Positions 35,538-43,016 of a stretch of 64,000 nucleotides of DNA are shown piece after piece (the stretch's first letter is position 1; the number at the start of each line of letters is the position of its first letter). The notes beneath the pieces were generated by a model. It searched no databases and was not told the origin of the DNA. It was given only the letters and a program-made list of their open reading frames with translations. Both the position numbers and the translations under genes were made by a program. The stretch comes from JAJFJD01 sp965228695 (GTDB lineage: Bacteria; Pseudomonadota; Alphaproteobacteria; UBA8366), in assembly GCA_965228695.1 (NCBI GenBank), contig CBDDIB010000002.1, positions 868,001-932,000 on the forward strand, written 5' to 3'.

Positions 35538-35580
35538 CCGCGCAATCGGACGGATTTCTCGAAAATCCCGTCGATAAGGG

Positions 35581-35656
35581 GCCGCCTTAGCTCAGCTGGT
35601 AGAGCATCGCATTCGTAATGCGGGGGTCGGGTGTTCAAGTCACCCAGGCGGCACCA
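35581..35656 (+). tRNA. tRNA-Thr (anticodon CGU)
   Basis: A complete cloverleaf: acceptor stem GCCGCCT/AGGCGGC, D arm GCTC...GAGC, anticodon arm TCGCA-TTCGTAA-TGCGG giving anticodon CGU (reads ACG), variable loop, T arm GGGTG-TTCAAGT-CACCC, discriminator A and an encoded CCA end. Single gene, not part of an rRNA operon. A short T-rich stretch (TTTTCCGCTTTT) follows and may end transcription. Confidence 0.97.
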
Positions 35657-35753
35657 TTTTCCGCTTTTGGTTGTCAGGCGCCACCGATGTGGCCAGGATA
35701 TGCCCCGGTCGAGGGCAATCCCGAGCTGGCCCTTTAAGACGGCGTGAAGCGCT

Positions 35754-36296
35754 TTGACGGCATCCGACGACCTCACCGACCTGATTTCCCGCACGGCACT
35801 TGGCGACCGTGCGGCGTTTCGCGCGCTTTACGACCGGACCAATGCGAAACTTTTCGGCGTCTGTCTTCGTATCTTCAAGGAACGGCAGGAAGCCGAAAAT
35901 GCCTTGCAGGAGATATACGTAAAGGTCTGGCAGCGGGCCGACCGCTTCGCCCAGGGACGGGCGCGCCCGATGACGTGGCTGATCACGATCGCGCGTAACC
36001 ATTGCATCGACATCGTGCGCTCCCGAAAGATCGCGACCGACCCGATGGAGGCGGCCTCCGAAGTCGCCGATCCCGCGCCGGGGCCGGAACGCGACGCGAT
36101 GGCCCGCGACGAGCGGTCGCGGATCGCCGGCTGCCTGGACGAAATCGAATCGGACCGGGCGCAGGCGGTGCAGCAGGCCTATATCGAAGGCTACAGCTAC
36201 GCCGAACTGGCCGAGCGCCACGGCGTGCCGATCAACACGATGCGCACCTGGCTGCGCCGCAGCCTGATTACGTTGAAAGAGTGTTTGGAACGATGA
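35754..36296 (+). CDS. ECF-type RNA polymerase sigma factor
   Basis: A 180-residue sigma-70 family factor with region 2 (ALYDRTNAKLFGVCLRIFKERQEAENALQEIYVKVW, then RPMTWLITIARNHCIDIVRSRK) and region 4 (AVQQAYIEGYSYAELAERHGVPINTMRTWLRRSL). It lacks region 3 as expected. The start is a TTG at 35754; an in-frame stop lies 9 bp upstream, so no earlier start exists. It overlaps the RskA-like gene by ATGA, the usual sigma/anti-sigma arrangement. By partner it belongs near the SigK-type group. Confidence 0.92.
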   Translation: MTASDDLTDLISRTALGDRAAFRALYDRTNAKLFGVCLRIFKERQEAENALQEIYVKVWQRADRFAQGRARPMTWLITIARNHCIDIVRSRKIATDPMEAASEVADPAPGPERDAMARDERSRIAGCLDEIESDRAQAVQQAYIEGYSYAELAERHGVPINTMRTWLRRSLITLKECLER

Positions 36297-37012
36297 GCAT
36301 GGACCGCGACCCCCCGATGGACGAAGACCGCCCGGACGACGTGCTCGCCGGCGAGTTCGTGCTCGGCGTGCTCGACGCGGCGGAGCGGGCGGCGGTCCAG
36401 CGTCGGATCGAGGACGAGCCCGCCTTCGCGGCGCTGGTGCACCGTTGGGAGGAGTCGCTGGACCCGTTGGCCGAGGGATACGAACCGGTCGCCGCCCCGG
36501 CGCGCGTGCGGGAGGCTGTCGAGGCGCGCCTGTTCGCCGGGCCGGACACAGCGCCGGCCAAGGGCGGTTTCTGGCAAAGCGTATCGCTATGGCGCGGCCT
36601 CGCGCTGGCGTTGATGCTGTTGCTGGCGGTGCTCGGCACTCTGCTGGTCACCGGCGACCGGACAACGCCGGAAGGCGACCGGCTGGTCGCCTCGCTGTCG
36701 GTGGATGGCGGCGCGTCGCGTTTCGTCGCTTTCTACGAACAGGCGACCAATAGGATGCATTTGAGTCCGGTTGCCGTCGAGACGCAGCCGAACCGGGATA
36801 TGGAATTGTGGATCATCCCGCCCGGCGGGGCGCCGCTCTCCCTTGGCGTTATTCCCGCGAGCGGCGAGGCGGTCATCCCTGTACAAGGCGAGATACAACG
36901 CCACTTCGCCGCCGGCGCGACCTTCGCCGTCAGCCGCGAGCCTGCGGGCGGGTCGCCGACCGGCGCGCCGACGGGTCCGGTGATCGCGGCGGGCGTCGCG
37001 AAAAAAATCTGA
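36293..37012 (+). CDS. RskA-family anti-sigma factor
   Basis: A 239-residue single-pass membrane protein. The cytoplasmic N-terminal domain (about 1-90) has the LAGEFVLGVLDAAERAAVQRRI anti-sigma motif; one TM helix lies around 102-122 (LALALMLLLAVLGTLLV); the periplasmic RskA C-terminal domain has MELWIIPPGGAPLSLGVIP and FAVSREPAGGSPTGAPTGPV. It should hold the adjacent ECF factor inactive until a redox or envelope signal triggers release or cleavage. Start from the ATGA overlap. Confidence 0.92.
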   Translation: MSMDRDPPMDEDRPDDVLAGEFVLGVLDAAERAAVQRRIEDEPAFAALVHRWEESLDPLAEGYEPVAAPARVREAVEARLFAGPDTAPAKGGFWQSVSLWRGLALALMLLLAVLGTLLVTGDRTTPEGDRLVASLSVDGGASRFVAFYEQATNRMHLSPVAVETQPNRDMELWIIPPGGAPLSLGVIPASGEAVIPVQGEIQRHFAAGATFAVSREPAGGSPTGAPTGPVIAAGVAKKI

Positions 37013-37030
37013 AAAAGTTTTCACCGCGGC

Positions 37031-37057
37031 TGAAACTTTTCCGAAACCGCCTCCGTA
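37031..37057 (+). promoter_or_regulatory. Candidate ECF-type promoter upstream of the fasciclin gene
   Basis: TGAAA (37031-37035) and CGTA (37054-37057) are separated by exactly 18 bp, the layout of RpoE-like TGATC-N18-CGTA promoters in alphaproteobacteria. It lies 48 bp before the fasciclin ATG. The -35 part is the right arm of an A+T-rich imperfect hairpin (about 37013-37040) that may also end the sigma/anti-sigma transcript. Confidence 0.35.
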
Positions 37058-37104
37058 CCTTCGGGTGAACGCAATCACGCGGTCATCATTGAAAGGAACG
37101 AATC

Positions 37105-37677
37105 ATGTTTAAGACCTCCCTCCGAAAGTCGCTTCTCGCCACCGTCGTGCTCGGCGCCGCCGTGCTCGGCCTGTCCGCTCCGGCCTCGGCCGACAACCCG
37201 ATGGTCGGCGGCGCGCCGATGTATGCGAGCAAGAACATCATCCAAAACGCCGTCAACTCGAAGGACCACAAGACGCTGGTCGCGGCGGTAAAGGCCGCCG
37301 GCCTGGTCGAGACGCTGCAGGGCAAGGGCCCGTTCACCGTCTTCGCGCCGACCGACGCCGCCTTCGCGGCACTGCCCGCGGGCTCCGTCGAAACGCTGTT
37401 GAAGCCGGAGAACAAGGACACGCTCCGCAAGATCCTGACCTGTCACGTGGTCGCGGCGGACGCGATGTCCGGCGCCATCAAGAAGATGGTTGCCGATGAC
37501 GACGGCGCGCACCCCGTCCCGACGGTCGGGGGCTGCGAGTTCACCGCCAAGTATCAGGGCAACACGATCATGATCCAGGACGGCCAAGGCACTGTCGCAC
37601 ATGTGACGATCGCCGATGTCGACCAGTCGAACGGCGTGATCCATGTAATCGACCGCGTCCTGTTGCCGGCCTCGTAA
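37105..37677 (+). CDS. Secreted fasciclin (FAS1) domain protein
   Basis: A 190-residue exported protein. The signal peptide covers residues 1-29, with predicted cleavage after ASA. One FAS1 domain follows (about 45-188) with the H1 motif GPFTVFAPTDAAFAALP and the C-terminal H2-like NGVIHVIDRVLLP. FAS1 proteins mediate adhesion or cell-surface contacts. GAAAGGAACGAATC precedes the ATG. Position after an ECF sigma/RskA pair suggests it is a target of that sigma factor, as fasciclin proteins MPT70/83 are of SigK in mycobacteria. Confidence 0.93.
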   Translation: MFKTSLRKSLLATVVLGAAVLGLSAPASADNPMVGGAPMYASKNIIQNAVNSKDHKTLVAAVKAAGLVETLQGKGPFTVFAPTDAAFAALPAGSVETLLKPENKDTLRKILTCHVVAADAMSGAIKKMVADDDGAHPVPTVGGCEFTAKYQGNTIMIQDGQGTVAHVTIADVDQSNGVIHVIDRVLLPAS

Positions 37678-37721
37678 CCGCAACGGATGCTAGAGACTCC
37701 CCAGGATCGATGAACCCGAAT

Positions 37722-37758
37722 CGGCCCATCCAGTCCCGTGAACAGGGCGGATGGGCCG
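37722..37758 (+). repeat. Stem-loop in the msrB leader
   Basis: A perfect 10-bp stem (37722-37731 with 37749-37758) encloses 17 nt that can fold further (CCC/GGG). It lies between the fasciclin stop and the msrB Shine-Dalgarno, ending 23 bp before the ATG. No T-run follows, so it is either a fasciclin transcript end or a leader structure. Confidence 0.55.
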
Positions 37759-37781
37759 GCTCACCCCCAAGGAGACAACCC

Positions 37782-38291
37782 ATGAATCGCCGTCAGATTC
37801 TACTCGCCATCGCAGGAACCGCCGTCACGGCCGGCGCGGGCGCCGCCCTCTGGAAATCCGGCCGCGGATCCCGCGCCGCCGTCGCCCGGGAAGGCGGCTT
37901 CGAAATCGTGAAAACCCCGGCCGAATGGCGGGCACAGCTTACCGAAGCGGAATACCTCGTTCTACGCGAGGAAGAGACCGAGCGGCCCTACACCAGCCCG
38001 CTGCTGAAGGAGAGCCGTGCCGGCACGTATAACTGCAAGGGCTGCGACCTCCCCGCGTATAGCTCGGCCGCGAAATACGACAGCAAGACCGGCTGGCCCA
38101 GCTTCACCGAGGCGTTGCCCGGCGCCATCGGAACGAATCCGGACCACAAGCTGTTCGCCGTCCGCACCGAGGTGCACTGCCGCCGCTGCGGCGGCCATTT
38201 CGGTCATATCTTCGACGATGGGCCGGCCCCCACCGGCAAGCGCCATTGCCTCAACGGTTTGGCGCTCAATTTTGCCCCGGCCAATTCGTGA
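37782..38291 (+). CDS. msrB: Peptide-methionine (R)-S-oxide reductase with export signal
   Basis: A 169-residue MsrB. The N-terminus MNRRQILLAIAGTAVTAGAGAA looks like a twin-arginine or Sec signal, so the enzyme is probably periplasmic. The zinc CxxC pairs are in YNCKGCDLP and HCRRCGGH; the catalytic Cys is in KRHCLNGLAL. It repairs methionine R-sulfoxide. AAGGAG eight bases upstream fixes this start; a longer in-frame reading from 37710 crosses the leader hairpin. The stop overlaps the next GTG (GTGA). Confidence 0.93.
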   Translation: MNRRQILLAIAGTAVTAGAGAALWKSGRGSRAAVAREGGFEIVKTPAEWRAQLTEAEYLVLREEETERPYTSPLLKESRAGTYNCKGCDLPAYSSAAKYDSKTGWPSFTEALPGAIGTNPDHKLFAVRTEVHCRRCGGHFGHIFDDGPAPTGKRHCLNGLALNFAPANS

Positions 38292-38677
38292 CCGCCCGGC
38301 GTCTTCTCCAAATCGTCGTTGGGGCGCTTGCCCTTATCCCGGTCACGACCGGTGCCGCGGGCCTGTTGCTGGGCTCGCGGTTTCCGGCCTTCGGCGGGGA
38401 ATGGCCGGTCGATCTGGACAGCCATTTCCGCTTCCTGTCGGCAATATTTCTTGCCATGGGCATCGCCTTCCTGACCTGCATCCCCCGAATCGAGCAAAAG
38501 ACCGCGCGGTTTCGCCTGCTGGCGACCCTGGTGTTCTGTGGCGGCCTCGGCCGTCTGCTGTCCTATTCGCTCGTCGGGCCGCCTTCGGCCGGGCATTTGG
38601 TCGGGCTGGGACTAGAGCTGGTTGTGGTGCCGATACTGGTCCTGCTCCACCGAAAAATTACCTTAATCCGGTCTTAA
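38288..38677 (+). CDS. DUF4345 membrane protein
   Basis: A 129-residue protein with four predicted TM helices (about 5-25, 40-60, 70-88 and 95-115). The pattern DLDSHFRFLSAIFLAMGIAF, CIPRIEQKTARFRLL and GGLGRLLS matches DUF4345, a family of unknown function. The GTG start overlaps the msrB stop (GTGA), which indicates coupled translation; a membrane partner for exported MsrB is conceivable but unproven. Confidence 0.8.
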   Translation: MTARRLLQIVVGALALIPVTTGAAGLLLGSRFPAFGGEWPVDLDSHFRFLSAIFLAMGIAFLTCIPRIEQKTARFRLLATLVFCGGLGRLLSYSLVGPPSAGHLVGLGLELVVVPILVLLHRKITLIRS

Positions 38678-38829
38678 CGCGCGGCTGCTAGCGTTCGGCA
38701 CCAGAGGTTCCGCACGGCGACGGGCGGAATTTATTCACTAATCGATTCTCGGACGTGACGTATTCCTATAAAATTCCAGCGGGTGGTGATGGAACCGGCG
38801 TAGCGGGTTCGTTGCGAGGCAATGCTGAT

Positions 38830-39777
38830 ATGACGACGCCGACCGAGCCGAGAATCGCGGTTATCCTGCCGTGCTACAACGAAGAAGCGGCGATCGCCGA
38901 CGTGGTGCGCGACTTCGCCGAAGTGCTGCCCGACGCCTTCATCTATGTCTACGACAACAATTCGACCGACGATACCGTAGCGGTGGCCGCGGCCGCCGGT
39001 GCGCGTGTCCGGCGGGAGCCGATGCAGGGCAAGGGCAACGTGGTGCGCCGCGCCTTCTCGGATATCGAGGCGGATGTCTATCTCATGGCGGACGGCGACG
39101 GCACCTACGATCCCGGCCGCGCGCGCGAAATGGTCGACCTGCTGCTCGGCGACAATCTCGACATGGTCGTCGGCGTGCGGACCGATGATGACCCGGACGC
39201 CTACCGGCGCGGGCACCGCACCGGGAACCGGATGTTCAACATGACGGTGGCCTGGCTGTTCGGCGATCTGTTCACGGACATCTTCTCCGGCTACCGCGTC
39301 TTCTCCCGCCGTTTCGTGAAATCCTTCCCGGCCCTGTCCGCCGGGTTCGAAATCGAAACCGAACTGACCGTGCACGCGATCCAACTCCGCATGCCGGTGG
39401 CGGAAATCCCGACGGCCTATCGCGGCCGGGTCGAGGGATCGGAAAGCAAGCTGCGGACCTACCGCGATGGGTTCAAGATCCTGCTCACGGTCCTGCTGTT
39501 CACGCAGCATTACCGCCCGCTGTTCTTCTTCACGGTGCTGGCCGCGATGATGGCGACGGTTTCCGTCCTGCTGGGCTATTCGGTCGTCTCGGAGTATTTC
39601 GAGACCGGGCTCGTCACCCGGTTCCCGACCGCCGTACTGGCGATGGGCGTCATGCTGGTGGGGGCAATCTCGCAGGCGATCGGCCTCGTGCTCAACAACA
39701 GCAGCCGGGGCCAACTCGAAATGAAACGCTTGAAATATCTCGAATTTCCCCGCTTCGGGGCGGGTGGACGCCGGTAA
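38830..39777 (+). CDS. Family 2 glycosyltransferase with C-terminal membrane helices
   Basis: A 315-residue GT2 enzyme of the dolichyl/polyprenyl-phosphate sugar synthase kind. It opens with VILPCYNEEAAI, has the metal-binding DGDGTYDP (D-x-D) and the TGNRMFN...FTDIFSGYRVFS acceptor region; two hydrophobic segments (about 220-250 and 265-285) anchor it. It probably makes a lipid-linked sugar for envelope glycans. The ATG at 38830 was chosen (GAGG about 11 bp upstream); an earlier in-frame start at 38755 would add 25 unconserved residues. Confidence 0.85.
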   Translation: MTTPTEPRIAVILPCYNEEAAIADVVRDFAEVLPDAFIYVYDNNSTDDTVAVAAAAGARVRREPMQGKGNVVRRAFSDIEADVYLMADGDGTYDPGRAREMVDLLLGDNLDMVVGVRTDDDPDAYRRGHRTGNRMFNMTVAWLFGDLFTDIFSGYRVFSRRFVKSFPALSAGFEIETELTVHAIQLRMPVAEIPTAYRGRVEGSESKLRTYRDGFKILLTVLLFTQHYRPLFFFTVLAAMMATVSVLLGYSVVSEYFETGLVTRFPTAVLAMGVMLVGAISQAIGLVLNNSSRGQLEMKRLKYLEFPRFGAGGRR

Positions 39778-39789
39778 GGGCCGGCCGGC

Positions 39790-40521
39790 TCAGCCGACTT
39801 CTACCGGATCGCCGATGGCGAGGCCGAGCGTTGCCGCTGCGCTGCCCGACGGCATCGCGATCTCGATCAAGCCGCAGGAATTCGCATACCAGAACGGCGC
39901 GTCCGGCGGCGCGTCGCCGAAGACGCGCGCCGGCGATAGTGTCGCGCCGCCCGCGCGAATCGCCGCTTCCGGCGGCACTTTCTCGGTCCGCAGGCCGCTC
40001 ATCAGATTCCCGAACCCGTCGGCATAAACAATCTCGGGCAGGTCGTCCGGCCAATCCGCGCCGGGCATGCCTTCGGCCGGCTGATCGGCGAGCAGGGCCT
40101 CCCCTGCGCAGCCAGTGGCGAGCATCGCGGCCACCGGCGCGAACAAGTCGCGGCCATGGAAGGAGTCGGACAGGGTGTCGGGCCGCCAGTCAATGCGCCG
40201 GGTCTGCGTCGTCCCGGCGCGCCGACCGATCAGTTCGAACAATCCGTTGCCGGGGCCGACGAAGCGGCGGCCGTCGGCCTCGACCACGATGGGCGGCCGT
40301 GCGGTGCCGACGCCCGGGTCGACCACGCCGATGCAGATCGATCCATCGGGGAAGTCCTTCGCCAGCGCCGCCAGCAGATAGGCGGCGGGTTTCGGCGCGA
40401 AGGCGGGGGCGTCCTGCATCAGGTCGACCACCGGCACGCCGGGTGCGGCGGCGGCGAGCACGGCCTGCATCTGCCCCACATAGGGGCCGTTGCGGGTGAA
40501 ATCGGTGAACAGGAAAATCAC
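39790..40521 (-). CDS. SAM hydroxide adenosyltransferase (DUF62/chlorinase-fluorinase family)
   Basis: A 243-residue protein of the S-adenosylmethionine hydrolase family, which splits SAM into adenosine and methionine using water. Family marks: IFLFTDFTRNGPYVGQM at the N-terminus, VDPGVGT, FVGPGNGLF, FHGRDLFAPVAA and the C-terminal NSCGLIEIAMPSG. The N-terminal pattern usually begins at the first strand, so the GTG at 40521 is preferred over a TTG at 40557. The halogenating enzymes are rare exceptions; hydrolase activity is more likely. Divergent from the SDR gene. Confidence 0.85.
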   Translation of the reverse strand: MIFLFTDFTRNGPYVGQMQAVLAAAAPGVPVVDLMQDAPAFAPKPAAYLLAALAKDFPDGSICIGVVDPGVGTARPPIVVEADGRRFVGPGNGLFELIGRRAGTTQTRRIDWRPDTLSDSFHGRDLFAPVAAMLATGCAGEALLADQPAEGMPGADWPDDLPEIVYADGFGNLMSGLRTEKVPPEAAIRAGGATLSPARVFGDAPPDAPFWYANSCGLIEIAMPSGSAAATLGLAIGDPVEVG

Positions 40522-40592
40522 GCGGATACTATGGCGGACCCGGCGCGTTCGGGGCAAGCTATCGCGTGCAGCGACGGGAGGTGCGGATAGTC

Positions 40593-41360
40593 ATGCGATT
40601 GAAGGACAAGGTGGCCATCGTGACCGGCGCGGGCTCGGGCTTCGGCGCGGGCATCGCCGAGCGGTTCGCCGCGGAAGGCGCCCGCGTGGTGGTGAATGAC
40701 ATCAACGCGGGCGGCGGGGCCGCGACGGTGGACGCGATCGGCACGGGGACCGGCGATGCGGGCCGCGCCTTCTTTCACGCCGCCGACGTGTCGAAAAACG
40801 CCGATGTCGGCACGTTGGTGCAGGCGGCGCTCGACCGGTTCGGCGACCTCGATATCTTCGTGAACAATGCGGGCGTCTCGCACCGCAACCAGCCGATGAC
40901 CGAGGTCGACGAAGCGACGTTCGACAAGATCTACGCGGTCAACGTGAAGTCGATCTACCTGTCGGCGCTGCATGCTGTGCCGGTGTTCCAGAAGCGCGGC
41001 GGCGGCGTGTTCATAAACATCGCGTCGACGGCGGGGGTCCGGCCCCGGCCCGGCCTCACCTGGTACAACGGCAGCAAGGGGGCGGCGGTCATCCTGACCA
41101 AGTCGATGGCGGTCGAACTGGCGTCCGACGGGATTCGGGTCTGCGGCATCAATCCGGGAATCGGCGAAAGCGGCCTGACCGAAACCTTCATGGGTGTGCC
41201 CGACACGCCGGAGAACCGCAAGCGCTTCGAGGCCAACATCCCGCTCGGCCGGTATAGCCTGCCGCGCGATATCGCCAACGCGGCACTCTATCTCGCGTCC
41301 GACGAAGCGGACCTGCTGACCGGCGTCTGCTTGGAGGTCGACGGCGGGCGCTGCATTTAG
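40593..41360 (+). CDS. Short-chain dehydrogenase/reductase (classical SDR)
   Basis: A 255-residue SDR. TGAGSGFGAG binds NAD(P); NNAG follows; the catalytic Ser is in INIASTAGV and the Tyr/Lys pair in WYNGSKGA. An acidic residue after the second strand (VVVNDIN) suggests NAD preference. The substrate is unknown; it resembles FabG/glucose dehydrogenase-type members. GGGAGG about 11 bp before the ATG at 40593 supports this start. A bidirectional terminator follows. Confidence 0.9.
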   Translation: MRLKDKVAIVTGAGSGFGAGIAERFAAEGARVVVNDINAGGGAATVDAIGTGTGDAGRAFFHAADVSKNADVGTLVQAALDRFGDLDIFVNNAGVSHRNQPMTEVDEATFDKIYAVNVKSIYLSALHAVPVFQKRGGGVFINIASTAGVRPRPGLTWYNGSKGAAVILTKSMAVELASDGIRVCGINPGIGESGLTETFMGVPDTPENRKRFEANIPLGRYSLPRDIANAALYLASDEADLLTGVCLEVDGGRCI

Positions 41361-41363
41361 CCC

Positions 41364-41403
41364 GAACGAAAACCGCCCGGGCGAGGCCCGGGCGGCGTGT
41401 TCG
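41364..41403. terminator. Bidirectional terminator between SDR and Bax inhibitor-1 genes
   Basis: A perfect 10-bp GC stem (41373-41382 with 41386-41395) with a 3-nt loop sits inside an outer CGAAC/GTTCG pairing. It lies between two convergent genes and has A-rich and GT-rich flanks. Confidence 0.7.
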
Positions 41404-41419
41404 TGAACGGCGGGCGCGA

Positions 41420-42157
41420 TCAGTCGCGCATGATGCCGATCAAGTTCAAGATGTGGATGAACATCACAACGAAGCTGCCATAAAGGCCGAGCGCGCCGAA
41501 GACCGCCATCTTGGTGACCATGTCGGCGGGTGCCTCGTAGTACATGTTCTTTACCATCTGCGTCTCGAAGGCGGTGATGCCCGCGAAGACGAGGACCACC
41601 AACGCCGAGATACCAAAGCTGAGCATCGTGCTCTGCACCAGGAAGGCGTTGACCAACATCGCGATGATCAATCCGATCGCGGCCAGCATGAAGAAGGTCG
41701 CGAAGGGCGACAGGTCCTTCTTGGTCGTGTAGCCGAAGAAGCTCGCGCCGGCGAACATGCCCGCGGTGATGAAGAAGGCCCGCGAGACGTCGGCGACTCC
41801 AGTCGGCGTTTGCAGCATGAACAGCACGAAGGGTGCGATCATCACACCCCAAAGTGCGCAGTAGAGCCAATAATAGCCTTGCGCGGCGGCGGTGCTGCGC
41901 ATCGTCAGAATTTTCGGCGAGAACCAGCCCATGCCGAGCACGGCGGCGAACAACACCCATTTCATGGGGCCGGCGGCCAAGGTCATCAGCAGTTGCGGCG
42001 AATTCGCCAGGAAAAGGACCACGACGCCGGTAAATGCAACGCCCAGCGCCATGTAGTTGTACACGCGCAGCATGTACGAGCGCAGTCCGGCGTCGATATC
42101 GGCGCCAGCGCGGTCTACCGTACGTCCTCGCGCGGAATATTGTGGTTCGAGAGCCAT
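41420..42157 (-). CDS. Bax inhibitor-1/YccA family membrane protein
   Basis: A 245-residue inner-membrane protein with seven predicted TM helices starting near residue 32. Conserved TMBIM features include the FAGASFFGYTTKKDLSPFATFF stretch, GITAFETQM and the final short helix ending IGIMRD. Bacterial relatives act as pH-sensitive calcium leak channels or modulate FtsH proteolysis. The cytosolic N-terminus is short and Arg-rich. The 134-bp A+T-rich upstream gap (42158-42291) should hold its promoter. Confidence 0.92.
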   Translation of the reverse strand: MALEPQYSARGRTVDRAGADIDAGLRSYMLRVYNYMALGVAFTGVVVLFLANSPQLLMTLAAGPMKWVLFAAVLGMGWFSPKILTMRSTAAAQGYYWLYCALWGVMIAPFVLFMLQTPTGVADVSRAFFITAGMFAGASFFGYTTKKDLSPFATFFMLAAIGLIIAMLVNAFLVQSTMLSFGISALVVLVFAGITAFETQMVKNMYYEAPADMVTKMAVFGALGLYGSFVVMFIHILNLIGIMRD

Positions 42158-42291
42158 CCTGCTCCTCCATACACGTTCAGTTGACTGTCTGCGGGATTAT
42201 ATTGGGGAGTTTATAGCGATTATCAATACGCGGTCGAAGGTTTCCGGTTCGTAAATGGCTGAAAATCGCTTAAATTTTAACCAAATTGTCA

Positions 42292-42912
42292 TCAATCCTG
42301 CCGGATCGCCTCGAATCCCAGGATCAACTCCACGTCGTCGCCCACCAAGCCGTTGTCAACCGCGTAGGTCATGCCGAAATCGCTGCGCTTGAGGCTACCC
42401 GAGGCGTTGAACCCGGCGACATAGGGTTTGCCGCTCAACAATCCGCCGCCGAACGGGTACTCGCCGCTCCTGTTCCAGGTGATGTCCAGGGTCAGCGGTT
42501 TGGTGACTCCGCGCAGGGTCAGGTCGCCATGGATTTTGCCCGTGCGGTCGCCGGTCTTCTCCGCCCGCTTGCCGACGAAGACCATCTCGGGAAACTCCTT
42601 CGCGTTCAGGAAATCGGCGCTGCGCACGTGCTCGTCGCGTTTCCCGTGACCGCTTAAGAAGCTCTCGGTCTTGACCACGATCCGGATGTCCGAGACGGAA
42701 GGAGCTTGTTCGTCGAACATGAAACTGCCGCTGGCGTCGGTGAACAGCCCGATCATGTCGTAATAGCCGATATGCCGGACCTTCAGCGCAATGGTGACAT
42801 GCGCCGGGTCGATCTCGTATTTCGCCGGCGTGGCCGCGGCCGGACCGGGGGCGGGCGCCAGGAATGCCGCGATGGCGAGGACGGGAAAGATTGCGAAAAA
42901 CCGTTTTCTCAT
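42292..42912 (-). CDS. YceI family periplasmic protein
   Basis: A 206-residue exported lipocalin-like protein. The signal peptide is about 1-29 (MRKRFFAIFPVLAIAAFLAPA...). The YceI barrel has YEIDPAHVTIALKVRHIGY, KTESFLSGHGKRDEHVRSADFLNAKEFPEM and LRGVTKPLTLDI. The family binds polyisoprenoids or similar lipids. ATG 42912 was chosen because GGAG lies 7 bases upstream, whereas for the ATG at 42918 the spacing would be about one base. Confidence 0.92.
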   Translation of the reverse strand: MRKRFFAIFPVLAIAAFLAPAPGPAAATPAKYEIDPAHVTIALKVRHIGYYDMIGLFTDASGSFMFDEQAPSVSDIRIVVKTESFLSGHGKRDEHVRSADFLNAKEFPEMVFVGKRAEKTGDRTGKIHGDLTLRGVTKPLTLDITWNRSGEYPFGGGLLSGKPYVAGFNASGSLKRSDFGMTYAVDNGLVGDDVELILGFEAIRQD

Positions 42913-43016
42913 CTGCATGCTCCGCGCGCTGTAACGATGAAAGGGGATACTTTCTGCCGCAATACTGTCGCTCAATTTCAATCGCGGATGAAGCCACCCA
43001 CGGAAATGTGATCGCC

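Larger units (their letters stand above)
35249..35580. other. Gene-free region between hemY and tRNA-Thr
   Basis: No coding gene is convincing in these 332 bp. It holds the hemY-distal hairpin (35281-35308), a direct repeat of AGTGGGAG (near 35311 and 35333), an A+T-rich run of eight T near 35450 in an imperfect dyad (GGTAAA...TTTAACC), and a promoter-like pair ahead of the tRNA. Confidence 0.6.

Noticed and set aside
35386..35577. 63-codon open frame between hemY and tRNA-Thr
   Set aside because: No Shine-Dalgarno, no recognisable motif, and it runs through the candidate tRNA promoter.
39790..40521. True SAM fluorinase/chlorinase
   Set aside because: No halogenase operon nearby, and most family members are SAM hydrolases; residues defining the halide pocket are not evident.
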